From Bacillus mobilis (lineage in GTDB: Bacteria > Bacillota > Bacilli > Bacillales > Bacillaceae_G), in assembly GCF_001884045.1 (NCBI RefSeq), contig NZ_MACF01000105.1:44289-108288 (forward strand): a stretch of 64,000 nt of DNA, given 5' to 3'. The position numbers and the translations under genes were made by a program. Shown here piece after piece: positions 25,661-33,775 of the stretch. The notes under the pieces are model-generated. The model had not been told where the DNA came from and searched no databases. It saw only the letters and a list, made by a program, of their open reading frames with translations. Position 1 is the first letter of the stretch. Each line of letters opens with the position of its first letter.

Positions 25661-27082
25661 ATGAAAAAAGAAATACCTTTTGGCGTAGCAATGATCCCTG
25701 TTATCGTTACAGTTGCAGTTATGATGGTTACAATTGTTGTATTAAAACAAAGCCCTCACGTCCCACTTATTATCGGTACTACCGTTGCTTCTATCGTAGC
25801 TTGGCGTTACGGTTACAAATGGCACGATATCGAAGAAGCAATGTATAAAGGAATTCGCCTCGCATTACCCGCTATCGTTATCATTATTCTAGTAGGTTTA
25901 ACGATTGGTGCTTGGATTGGCGGCGGAATCGTCGCAACAATGATTTATTACGGTTTAAATCTTTTAACTCCATCGCTATTTTTAGTTTCAATTACAATTA
26001 TTTGTTCTATTGTTGCATTAGCTATCGGTAGCTCTTGGTCTACAATGGGAACAATTGGTGTTGCAGGAATGGGAATTGGCCTAAGTATGGGAATCCCAGC
26101 TCCAATGGTTGCCGGTGCTATCATTTCCGGTTCTTATTTCGGCGATAAAATGTCACCGCTTTCAGACACAACAAACTTAGCTGCAGGATTAACAAATACA
26201 GATCTATTCACACATATTCGTCATATGTTATTTACTACAATTCCAGGTTTACTTATTACTCTTATCGTTTATGCGTTCTTAGGAAGAAGCTTCGGCGCTA
26301 ACAATATTGATGCAAAAGGTATCGATCAAACGTTACAAGTATTGCAACAAAACTTTGTTATCTCACCTTTCCTATTAATCATACCTGTAGTCGTTATGGT
26401 ATTGGTCGCTAAAAAGGTTCCTGCGATCCCAGCTATTCTGGTAGGTATTATTTTAGGATTTTTATCACAAGTCTTTATTCAAGGCGGTTCTGTCTCCGCA
26501 TCTGTCGGTGCACTCCAAAATGGATTTGTCATAGACACTGGCAACAAGCTAGTAGACGAACTCTTTAACCGTGGTGGCTTAGATTCAATGATGAATACAG
26601 TTTCTATGACAATTGTCGCTATGACTTTCGGAGGGGTACTAGAACATACTGGCATTCTTCGCTCAATTGTAAATCAAATTTTAAAATTAGCGACATCAGC
26701 AAAAGGGCTTATCGCTTCTACTATCGCATCTTGCTTTGCAACTAACCTTACTTGCTCTGAACAATATATTTCGATTGTTGTTCCTTCAAGAATGTACGCA
26801 AATGCATACACAGAAAAAGGACTACATTCTAAAAATTTATCCAGAGCATTAGAAGATGGCGGAACATTAACTTCTGTCTTCGTACCTTGGAATACATGTG
26901 GTGTATTTATACTCGCAACACTTGGAGTTGGCGCATTCGAATATGCTCCTTATGCTATATTGAATTTCATCGTACCTATTATTTCAATCCTTTACGGCAT
27001 AACTGGTCTCACAATTACGAAACTATCAGACATTGAAAAAGCAGAACTACTAAAAAAACAACAAGCTCAATTAGAAGCTTAA
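25661..27082 (+). CDS. NhaC-family Na+/H+ antiporter-type transporter
   Basis: A 473-residue protein with about eleven membrane spans of the NhaC family. Recognisable parts include GAIISGSYFGDKMSPLSDTTNLAAG in mid-protein and FATNLTCSEQY and VPWNTCGV near the end. GAGGAGG lies 6 bases before ATG 25661, so that is the start; an earlier ATG at 25646 overlaps that site. Family members exchange Na+ for H+ or couple Na+/H+ movement to organic acids. Its position inside the N-succinyl amino acid locus suggests an amino acid or organic acid substrate. Its last 12 bases overlap the end of the convergent regulator gene. Confidence 0.85.
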   Translation: MKKEIPFGVAMIPVIVTVAVMMVTIVVLKQSPHVPLIIGTTVASIVAWRYGYKWHDIEEAMYKGIRLALPAIVIIILVGLTIGAWIGGGIVATMIYYGLNLLTPSLFLVSITIICSIVALAIGSSWSTMGTIGVAGMGIGLSMGIPAPMVAGAIISGSYFGDKMSPLSDTTNLAAGLTNTDLFTHIRHMLFTTIPGLLITLIVYAFLGRSFGANNIDAKGIDQTLQVLQQNFVISPFLLIIPVVVMVLVAKKVPAIPAILVGIILGFLSQVFIQGGSVSASVGALQNGFVIDTGNKLVDELFNRGGLDSMMNTVSMTIVAMTFGGVLEHTGILRSIVNQILKLATSAKGLIASTIASCFATNLTCSEQYISIVVPSRMYANAYTEKGLHSKNLSRALEDGGTLTSVFVPWNTCGVFILATLGVGAFEYAPYAILNFIVPIISILYGITGLTITKLSDIEKAELLKKQQAQLEA

Positions 27083-28342
27083 AGATAACGGTAAATTCAG
27101 TTCATATATTGCGCGAGGGCGCCCTTGTTGATAGGGCATTTCCTCCCCGCAAATATGAGCATATCCATAATCAACTAGTTTCTTTAATAACCTTTCTGTT
27201 GATCGGCGAGTCACTTGTAAGTATTCAGAAAGATCTGCTGCTGTAAACTTCAATGACGAATGTGATTGACTAAATTGAATAATTTTTGATAAGTTTGCTG
27301 GACTAAGTTTCGTTTCCTTCGCTATTTTCATGAGTTCCGGATTTTCATTCTTCAAACTTTGTACTCTCTGTTCTTTCGGGAACGGACCAAATAGTTCTTT
27401 ATCACTTGTTAGTATATAAAAGCAGTGGTCTATTGGATTATTCTTCGCGAAACTTTGAGCGATTTTAGCATTTTGCTCCGCTTCTTTCACAGTTTTCCCG
27501 TAACCAAATCCAATAGCTATCGTTCCTTCTATACTCGCAAATAAAGTATTTATCATATTTGTTTTTATAATCGATTCAATATCACCACGAGTCGTATACA
27601 AAATGAACGTCATTTCATCAACTTTTTTAAATGAACCATGTAGTGCTTTTGAAATGGCATCTAATTGCTCAAGCAAATCTTCTCGTAATTCTAAAGAAGA
27701 AATCATACAAGCACCGACAGTAGCTGAATGGCTTTTTGCTAACTCAGCTTTTATTTTTGCATCTTTTAACCCATGTATAATGGATTGCTTCGGATCTATC
27801 ATACGCTCTGAAGGAATACCTATTTTTTGCAGTTCATCATAGACAGCGTGGATACTAGTTAAAGCTAAATGAGCTTCTCCTGATTGATATTTAGCTATAT
27901 GAAAATCCGTAACTCTATTTATTTCATCTTTACTCCACAGCATATTTTCATAATCAAACACTTGTGGACTTTCTTTTATACCGATATCATGGAACACATT
28001 TGTAATGAATGAGCTGTCTACTAAATCAATTGAAATTTTATGTGGTTGAATTCCTTGGTGATACATGACAGAAAGAATGGAAGATACGACAGTGGTCTCG
28101 TCTTGCTGTAAATACGTACTTGGAATTCGTAATTGTTCTCTTATTTCTTTTGCCATATAATAAGGTAAAGCACCTGAGAAAAAGATGAAGTCACAAGGCT
28201 TTAAACGCGTTAATAGTTCAGAAGATTCTGCCGGATGAAGGTAAATATATGGATCAATCTCTATTTCTTCTAGTTTATGAGCAATAGGTAAAAGTGTCTC
28301 CATAAACTCTTTTGAACCGACGACTGCAATTTTTATCATCAT
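27071..28342 (-). CDS. Transcriptional regulator of the N-succinyl amino acid locus, wHTH C-terminus
   Basis: The 423-residue protein has an N-terminal receptor-like region (IKIAVVGSKEFMETLLPIA; 1-170), a middle domain resembling degenerate nucleotide-cyclase or PucR-type modules (about 190-310), and a C-terminal winged helix at about 360-415: FTAADLSEYLQVTRRSTERLLKKLVDYGYAHI. It probably senses a small ligand. It is divergent from the racemase gene with 92 bases between them that contain two TTAACG repeats, and convergent with the antiporter gene, so it is the obvious candidate regulator of this locus. AAGGAG precedes ATG 28342. Confidence 0.65.
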   Translation of the reverse strand: MMIKIAVVGSKEFMETLLPIAHKLEEIEIDPYIYLHPAESSELLTRLKPCDFIFFSGALPYYMAKEIREQLRIPSTYLQQDETTVVSSILSVMYHQGIQPHKISIDLVDSSFITNVFHDIGIKESPQVFDYENMLWSKDEINRVTDFHIAKYQSGEAHLALTSIHAVYDELQKIGIPSERMIDPKQSIIHGLKDAKIKAELAKSHSATVGACMISSLELREDLLEQLDAISKALHGSFKKVDEMTFILYTTRGDIESIIKTNMINTLFASIEGTIAIGFGYGKTVKEAEQNAKIAQSFAKNNPIDHCFYILTSDKELFGPFPKEQRVQSLKNENPELMKIAKETKLSPANLSKIIQFSQSHSSLKFTAADLSEYLQVTRRSTERLLKKLVDYGYAHICGEEMPYQQGRPRAIYELNLPLSLSF

Positions 28343-28365
28343 TTTTCTAACTCCTTATCATTAAT

Positions 28366-28389
28366 TAACGACTATTTAACGTCAACTAT
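28366..28389. promoter_or_regulatory. Direct-repeat operator candidate
   Basis: TAACGACTATT and TAACGTCAACTAT start 11 bp apart in the 92-bp divergent region, one helical turn, as for tandem regulator half-sites. A near copy lies at 25603-25614. Confidence 0.45.
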
Positions 28390-28434
28390 ATCAAATGTAC
28401 AAAACTATTGTAAACAGGAAGGGGTCTCTACCTA

Positions 28435-29544
28435 ATGAAAATTACAGCTATTCATCTTTATGCAATTCGTTTACCGCTTCGCGATCCGTTTGTTATTAGT
28501 TATGGTTCTTATTCTGATATGCCTTCTATTATCGTCAAAATGGAAACAGATGAAGGTATTATCGGTTACGGTGAAGGTGTTGCTGATGATCACGTTACAG
28601 GCGAATCATGGGAAAGTACTTTCCATACTTTAAAACATACACTTGCTCCTGCGCTCATCGGGCAAAATCCAATGAATATCGAGAAAATACACGATATGAT
28701 GGACAATACAATTTACGGTGTGCCTACTGCGAAGGCTGCGATTGATATTGCTTGTTTTGATATAATGGGCAAAAAACTAAATCAACCTGTATATCAATTA
28801 ATTGGCGGGCGCTACCATGAAGACTTCCCTGTCACTCACGTCTTAAGTATTGCCAAACCTGAAGACATGGCTGAAGAAGCTGCTTCCATGATTCAAAAAG
28901 GTTATCAATCTTTCAAAATGAAAGTCGGTACGAATGTAAACGAAGATGTAAAAAGAATTGAAGCGGTACGTGAACGTGTAGGAAATGATATCGCAATTCG
29001 TGTTGATGTAAACCAAGGGTGGAAAAATAGCGCCAACACATTAACGGCACTTCGTTCATTAGTTCATTTAAACATCGATTGGATTGAACAGCCTGTTATC
29101 GCAGACGATATTGACGCAATGGCTCACATTCGTTCGAAAACAGACCTTCCGCTTATGATTGATGAAGGATTAAAAGGTTCTCGTGAAATGCGCCAAATCA
29201 TTAAATTAGACGCGGCTGATAAAGTAAATATCAAACTAATGAAGTGCGGCGGCATATATCCCGCTGTAAAACTCGCTCACCAAGCAGAAATGGCCGGCAT
29301 TGAATGCCAAGTTGGATCCATGGTCGAATCATCCGTTGCCTCTTCCGCAGGATTCCATGTCGCTTTCTCGAAAAAAATCATTACGAGCGTTGAACTTACA
29401 GGTCCATTAAAGTTCACGAAAGACATCGGAAACTTGCATTACGACGTACCATTTATTCGCTTAAACGAAAAGCCAGGACTCGGCATTGAAATAAATGAAG
29501 ATACATTACAAGAACTAACCGTCTTTCAAGACGTTGTACGCTAA
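28435..29544 (+). CDS. N-succinyl-Arg/Lys racemase (enolase superfamily)
   Basis: A muconate-lactonizing-subgroup enolase enzyme of 369 residues. All catalytic residues are visible: K161 and K163 in FKMKVG, metal ligands D191 (RVDVNQGW), E218 (WIEQP) and D243 (MIDEG), and the second general base K267 (KVNIKLMKCGG). Proteins like this are often labelled L-Ala-D/L-Glu epimerase, but the B. cereus enzyme of this size and context was shown to racemise N-succinyl-arginine and N-succinyl-lysine. AAGGGG lies ahead of ATG 28435. The M20 and GNAT neighbours complete a D-to-L amino acid conversion route. Confidence 0.85.
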   Translation: MKITAIHLYAIRLPLRDPFVISYGSYSDMPSIIVKMETDEGIIGYGEGVADDHVTGESWESTFHTLKHTLAPALIGQNPMNIEKIHDMMDNTIYGVPTAKAAIDIACFDIMGKKLNQPVYQLIGGRYHEDFPVTHVLSIAKPEDMAEEAASMIQKGYQSFKMKVGTNVNEDVKRIEAVRERVGNDIAIRVDVNQGWKNSANTLTALRSLVHLNIDWIEQPVIADDIDAMAHIRSKTDLPLMIDEGLKGSREMRQIIKLDAADKVNIKLMKCGGIYPAVKLAHQAEMAGIECQVGSMVESSVASSAGFHVAFSKKIITSVELTGPLKFTKDIGNLHYDVPFIRLNEKPGLGIEINEDTLQELTVFQDVVR

Positions 29545-29559
29545 AGGAGGACTAAACAC

Positions 29560-30255
29560 ATGACAGTTCTATACAAAGGATCATTAAAACAAAATAACGA
29601 GCCATTTCACGTTACATTACTATCACTAGAGCACATCGATCAAATCTTATCACTACAAAACGTTGTAGTTGAAGCGCTAGAGGATAAAAGTCGCCTACAA
29701 CCACTCTCGTTAGAAGAATTTCAATACATTCTAGAAGGAAACGGCATGATGATCGGTGCTTTTATCGAAAACGAACTCATCGCATTTCGTGCCCTACTCG
29801 TCCCTCCTATTGACGATGAACATTTAGGACTTGATATTGGTATAGCAGAAAGCGAACTACACCGCGTCATCTATCAAGAAATCTCAAATGTTCACCCAAA
29901 CAGCCGAGGAAATGGGATGCAAAAAATATTAGCTACAGTTATTATGGACGAATTACAAAAAGAAGATAGCAAATACGACTATGTTTGTTGCACCGTTGCC
30001 CCTTTTAACATTCCGAGTTTGAAGGATAAGTTTGCGCAAGGAATGGAGATTGCTGCATTGAAGGAGAAATATGGTGGTAGTATGCGGTATGTTTTTGTGA
30101 AGGAATTGCGTGGGGACAAGGAGAGAGATTGGACAGAGATTGAGAACGTTCTGATGAGCGATGCTGGTGGACAGCAGGCGTTGCTTTCAGAGGGGTATCA
30201 TGGGTATGGATTGGAGAAAATAGACGAAGATTTTGTTGTGAAATTTGGACGATAA
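29560..30255 (+). CDS. GNAT-family acyltransferase, candidate amino acid N-succinyltransferase
   Basis: The 231-residue protein has the GNAT core: an acceptor strand 'MMIGAFIENELIAFRALL', the acyl-CoA loop region 'VHPNSRGNGMQKILATVIM' (R/Q-x-x-G-x-G/A type), and a late NIPSLKDKF segment. It follows the racemase by 15 bases with AGGAGG, so both share a transcript. In Geobacillus a GNAT enzyme next to the N-succinyl amino acid racemase supplies the succinylated substrate, so the same role is inferred here. Acetyl transfer cannot be ruled out. Confidence 0.75.
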   Translation: MTVLYKGSLKQNNEPFHVTLLSLEHIDQILSLQNVVVEALEDKSRLQPLSLEEFQYILEGNGMMIGAFIENELIAFRALLVPPIDDEHLGLDIGIAESELHRVIYQEISNVHPNSRGNGMQKILATVIMDELQKEDSKYDYVCCTVAPFNIPSLKDKFAQGMEIAALKEKYGGSMRYVFVKELRGDKERDWTEIENVLMSDAGGQQALLSEGYHGYGLEKIDEDFVVKFGR

Positions 30256-30268
30256 TTGCTAAGTAAGA

Positions 30269-30305
30269 AAAAGGAGATGTCTGCTGTGACATCTCCTTTT
30301 TCTTC
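30269..30305. terminator. Terminator after the GNAT gene
   Basis: AAGGAGATGTC/GACATCTCCTTTTT with A- and T-runs on either side. Confidence 0.88.
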
Positions 30306-30310
30306 ATTGA

Positions 30311-30415
30311 ACATATCGATTGCAACTCCAAATATATCAGCGATTTTTGAAATATATCGGCGCAAATCCAAATATATCAGCGATTCTTCAAATATATCGA
30401 CTTATCGACAAACAT
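30311..30415. repeat. 20-bp-period tandem repeat block, second copy
   Basis: TATATC-type units begin exactly every 20 bp at 30313, 30333, 30353, 30373 and 30393 (core TATATCAGCGATTCTTCAAA). The end, TATCGACTTATCGACAAA, matches the end of the block at 24141-24240. Confidence 0.82.
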
Positions 30416-30448
30416 CGCCAATAATCGCAACCTACATAAAGTACACCA

Positions 30449-31156
30449 CTAAACCGTCATCTTCCAACTAGATAACGCTAACCAATTCTCCATTTTCTTA
30501 TAATCAGGCATTATCTTCCCTACAAGACGCCAAAAAGAGCGATCATGATTTAAATGAACCATATGACACATTTCATGGACAACTACGTAATCAATTACTC
30601 TCTGTGGTGCCATCGCTAGCTTCCAATTGAATGTCAGCTGTAAATTCGAATCGCAAGTGCCCCACGTGCGGCTACTATCTGTAATACGAATAGAGCGTGG
30701 TTTTGTTTTGAAGTTACTTTGATGCACTTTAATACTCTTCTCTACTAATGACTTACACTGCTTATAATAAAATCGTTTTAACGCTTGTTGTATTTTCTCA
30801 TCCTTAAGCTCGTTCACATAAATGTGTAGCTTATCTCCTTCAAACACTGCATTGTCTTGCGTAATACTTGCATCTTGGGAGATCTGTATCGGATACGTAT
30901 GCCCTAAATACAGAAAGCCCTCTCCTTGATCATAATCCTTTTCCTGTGGACCAAGCGCTCGCTCCTGCATTTCCTTACGTGTTGCCTGAATCCAATCCCA
31001 TTTCTCCTCTAGCAACTGGACTAAGTATTCAACAGGTGTCCCTTTCGGAGCCTGCACTTCCACATTTCCGTACGAATCTACAAAAAGACGCACGGACTTT
31101 TTCTTCTTATAAGTTATATGAAAATGAATCGTCTCACCTAAATATGTATGTACCAT
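30449..31156 (-). CDS. YgjP-type zinc metallopeptidase (DUF45/M48-like)
   Basis: The 235-residue protein has the zinc motif VVHEMCHMVHLNHDRSFW near residues 187-204 (HExxH with a downstream His) and the preceding SRTWGTCDSNLQLTFNWKLAMAP typical of the YgjP-like (PF01863) family. It has no signal peptide and so is cytosolic. Family members include the SprT-like DNA-protein crosslink proteases and the YgjP phosphohydrolase-type proteins, so the substrate is uncertain. It is a single gene. Confidence 0.85.
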   Translation of the reverse strand: MVHTYLGETIHFHITYKKKKSVRLFVDSYGNVEVQAPKGTPVEYLVQLLEEKWDWIQATRKEMQERALGPQEKDYDQGEGFLYLGHTYPIQISQDASITQDNAVFEGDKLHIYVNELKDEKIQQALKRFYYKQCKSLVEKSIKVHQSNFKTKPRSIRITDSSRTWGTCDSNLQLTFNWKLAMAPQRVIDYVVVHEMCHMVHLNHDRSFWRLVGKIMPDYKKMENWLALSSWKMTV

Positions 31157-31250
31157 TTCATCACCTAACGTATTATTTTATAAATAAAAAAGAATAGGAC
31201 ACGAACGTCCTACTCTACCTATTATATCATTTGCTGCTTTAACAAACTCA

Positions 31251-31769
31251 TTACCCTCTATACTTTACACCTAATCCCTTAATGAAGTTCCTTGCATATC
31301 TATCGCCGCACTCTTTGTAATTTTTATGGCCTTTTTTTCTTAATAGAGCGCCTAGTTCTCCCTTAGTCACCGTAACGCCTACGCTATCTAATATATCAAG
31401 TACATCCTCACTCGTTAAAGAGAGTGCGATTTTCATTTTCTTTAGAAGAAGGTTATTCGCACTCTCTTTGCTTTGTACAGGTGCCGGTTGTCCTGGTTTC
31501 GGATCTTGCTTCCCTCTTTTTAAAGTAATAAACCCATTGAAAAATGCCTCTAACATCATCATATCGCATGTTTTTACGTACTCATCTTCGATTACATCAG
31601 CATTTTCTGCTTCATGCTGGGGCGCTCTCTTTATTTTTGTAAGCATATCAACTACGTCTTCTTTCGTTACTTCCATACCGCCAAGTTTAAAGATTTCTAC
31701 CATATCTATATCTCTTATATCTAAAGCATACCTTACTCTTTTTAATATATCGTTGTTGCTCATTGCCAT
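31251..31769 (-). CDS. DUF1456 family protein (YehS-like)
   Basis: The 172-residue protein contains two copies of the DUF1456 unit: NNDILKRVRYALDIRDIDMVEIFKLGGMEVTKEDV at the N-terminus and NNLLLKKMKIALSLTSEDVLDILDSVGVTVTKGEL from about residue 105. Both have the 'lk.ir.al...d.d...i....g..v....l' helical pattern. CAGGAGG lies 8 bases before ATG 31769. The gene's first 20 codons and its leader are duplicated about 1.1 kb upstream at 32804-32902. Confidence 0.85.
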   Translation of the reverse strand: MAMSNNDILKRVRYALDIRDIDMVEIFKLGGMEVTKEDVVDMLTKIKRAPQHEAENADVIEDEYVKTCDMMMLEAFFNGFITLKRGKQDPKPGQPAPVQSKESANNLLLKKMKIALSLTSEDVLDILDSVGVTVTKGELGALLRKKGHKNYKECGDRYARNFIKGLGVKYRG

Positions 31770-31807
31770 TGTGTTGCCTCCTGAAATGTTGATTATAGTA
31801 ATGCTTT
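31709..31807. repeat. 99-bp direct repeat, copy A
   Basis: This segment covers the leader, ribosome site and first 20 codons of the DUF1456 gene. It matches copy B (32804-32902) at 96 of 99 positions, same orientation. Confidence 0.93.
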
Positions 31808-32160
31808 TAGCATGTGTAAATGAATGTCGTTAAGTTACTACTTTAACATTTTAGAGGGAGGTTTTGTAGTCTTAGGTGGATTAATGCGTGTGGAGGTTAT
31901 ATCAAAACGTAGAAAAATATTGTGAGTAAAGAGAAACTACAATATTGTTTGAGTTTATATTCATCTTCCTATTGTTTATTTGGTTTAGTACATACTTATA
32001 AAAAAGGGGTGGGCATAATGTTAATTAATAGAAAAAGCAATGCTTTGATTTCTCAAACACACTGCCTGTTTTCTCCCAAAAAAATTGAAGTAAAATTGAA
32101 TTTTTTTAAAATCTTAAGTCCTTTTTAAAAATATTTCATTTCATCTTTATCAAAATACCA
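31808..32160. other. Intergenic region, no gene seen
   Basis: AT-rich sequence between the DUF1456 leader and the end of the membrane-anchored protein gene. A short plus-strand frame at 31922-32128 has no ribosome site and unlikely composition, so I do not call it. Confidence 0.5.
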
Positions 32161-32730
32161 TTAATTTTTTTTGTAAGTTTTTGTAATTTCAAATAGACTG
32201 TTAAAACTATTTTCATTCATCTTTGATTTTCCCCCTGATGCGCTCTCTATTATATAATCGTATCCATCTGTATAATAATCATATGAAAAACCCCCAAGCA
32301 ATGTAGATTTACATTCGCGTTGGATTTCTTCAAGCAATTTATATTTATTTTCTGCCTCTGTTTGAATAGCATCCTTTAATTCTTCTTCTGTAAAATAGTA
32401 ATCTGTTTTATTAAAAACTAATTTGGCTACTCCCTTTGTTGGTTCCGTACCATCGTTCTGCCATATAAATAATTCTTTATCCAAACATTCTTGAGGATCA
32501 TTATACAAAGTATTTAGATTTTTGCTCCCACCTTTACCAATATTCCAATCCGCGTATGTTATACAGTGTGATTCAAACTCTTCATAGCTTGCAATTTTTT
32601 CTTTTAAGTCTGCTTTTTTCTCTTCCGGTGTCTTATAGATCCAATTAATAACTACAATTGCTATTAGCACATACATTAAAATCTTCATAACCGGTAGCTT
32701 TTTCTTCTTTTTCACTTCAACTTTCTCCAT
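32161..32730 (-). CDS. Membrane-anchored hypothetical protein, 189 aa
   Basis: Not recognised. A lysine-rich N-terminus (EVKKKKKLP) precedes one membrane span, MKILMYVLIAIVVINWIY, at about residues 15-32. The rest (about 155 residues) is probably extracytoplasmic, charged, with three cysteines (for example HCITYADW and ECLDKE). Its own ribosome site is weak; it starts 11 bases after a 40-codon chimeric mini-gene that carries a good site, so reinitiation or coupling is likely. It lies between the two copies of a 99-bp direct repeat and has AT-rich codon use, suggesting insertion by duplication. Confidence 0.65.
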   Translation of the reverse strand: MEKVEVKKKKKLPVMKILMYVLIAIVVINWIYKTPEEKKADLKEKIASYEEFESHCITYADWNIGKGGSKNLNTLYNDPQECLDKELFIWQNDGTEPTKGVAKLVFNKTDYYFTEEELKDAIQTEAENKYKLLEEIQRECKSTLLGGFSYDYYTDGYDYIIESASGGKSKMNENSFNSLFEITKTYKKN

Positions 32731-32741
32731 TCACTCTAATT

Positions 32742-32864
32742 ACTTGCCTTTATATATACTGTAAAGCATAAAAGACAACTTTCCAAAAGGAAAGTTTCCT
32801 CATTATCTCTTATATCTAAAGCGTACCTTACTCTTTTTAATATATCGTTGTTGCTCATTGCCAT
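32742..32864 (-). pseudogene. Truncated DUF1456 start fused to new sequence
   Basis: The first 20 codons (MAMSNNDILKRVRYALDIRD) equal those of the intact DUF1456 gene; the frame then runs into unrelated codons and ends after 40. The duplicated GGAGG site should still drive translation, leading into the membrane-anchored protein gene. Confidence 0.75.
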
Positions 32865-32902
32865 TGTTTTTCCTCCTGAAATGTTGATTATAGTAATGCT
32901 TT
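32804..32902. repeat. 99-bp direct repeat, copy B
   Basis: Matches copy A (31709-31807) at 96 of 99 positions, same orientation, about 1.1 kb apart. It carries the leader and start of the DUF1456 gene only. Confidence 0.93.
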
Positions 32903-32936
32903 CGATGCACCTTCACCTATATTATTTTTTTATAAC

Positions 32937-32962
32937 AATATACGTATATTAATTAGTATAAT
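32937..32962 (+). promoter_or_regulatory. Palindrome and -10 element upstream of unknown gene
   Basis: AATATACGTATATT is a perfect 14-bp palindrome; TATAAT follows 6 bases later. The palindrome would lie in the promoter spacer, a position for a repressor. No clear -35 is seen. Confidence 0.35.
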
Positions 32963-33091
32963 AAGAGTAACAACGTCTTAAGGGCTTTTAGTTGAGCGGA
33001 GAATATCCAGCCTATAGCAAGTAATTTGTAAACTCTTTCTATGTTATGGATAAAAAGCATACTTTATTTTTACGATTGGAGTTTGTTGTAC

Positions 33092-33718
33092 ATGTTAGAA
33101 AAAGATTTAGACCTAATAAACAAAGTAGAATTAATGGACAAACATCTTGATTCTCATCAAGGAAAAATAACTAGTACCGAGATTTGTAATATCGTAATGT
33201 CCATTTTCAAATTTGATTTAACAACTAAACCTGTCCTATCAAAAGAATGGATAATGGCAGGAGCGGTTTCCTCAACTGAGAACATTGCTAAAAGGGCCAT
33301 AGATTCTGCCCTCGCACATTACGGAAGTACGGTCGCAGGAATAGAGATTCGCCAACTTATCAATCAAATTTTTGGTATTAACTTAGATGCGATATCCTCT
33401 TTAGAGGGAGCAAGAATTTCTTTATTTTCTAAAGAGCAGTGGGTTGTTCGAGATGAACAAGACTTATTTGTTGTTCATACTGGATTAGGAGATGTCGATG
33501 TGAAAATTTTTCCTACCGACTATTTCACTGAACAAACTGGATTAGAGGAATTGCCAAAGACCCTACAGCAATCATTAACAAACTTTGGGTTCTCTTGCGA
33601 TGAAGAACACGGATATTATTACTCAAATCCATCTGGAGAAGCAATTCCAGATGCCTTTAAGGGGCAGATCATCGGAACAATTCTGAAGGAAATTCACGAT
33701 TCATATCAATCTTTATAA
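33092..33718 (+). CDS. Hypothetical protein, 208 aa
   Basis: Not recognised. The protein is soluble with no signal peptide; it has two related helical segments (HLDSHQGKITSTEICNIVMSIF near 15 and HYGSTVAGIEIRQLINQIF near 75) that suggest an internal repeat, then a mixed alpha/beta part. The start is ATG 33092, where GGAG lies 10 bases upstream; a longer frame from 33041 has no ribosome site. A strong terminator follows the stop directly. Confidence 0.65.
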   Translation: MLEKDLDLINKVELMDKHLDSHQGKITSTEICNIVMSIFKFDLTTKPVLSKEWIMAGAVSSTENIAKRAIDSALAHYGSTVAGIEIRQLINQIFGINLDAISSLEGARISLFSKEQWVVRDEQDLFVVHTGLGDVDVKIFPTDYFTEQTGLEELPKTLQQSLTNFGFSCDEEHGYYYSNPSGEAIPDAFKGQIIGTILKEIHDSYQSL

Positions 33719-33756
33719 AAAAAATCATATAGGGAATCCCTATATGATTTTTTTTA
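33718..33756. terminator. Bidirectional terminator
   Basis: AAATCATATAGGGA/TCCCTATATGATTT with T-run of eight on the right and A-run on the left, between two convergent genes. Confidence 0.9.
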
Positions 33757-33775
33757 GTCGGTGAATACAACAACT

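Noticed and set aside
28435-29544. L-Ala-D/L-Glu epimerase
   Set aside because: Context of GNAT and M20 genes and the known B. cereus enzyme support N-succinyl-Arg/Lys racemase instead.
31922-32128. 68-codon plus-strand frame
   Set aside because: No ribosome binding site, unlikely composition, and it lies in AT-rich intergenic sequence.
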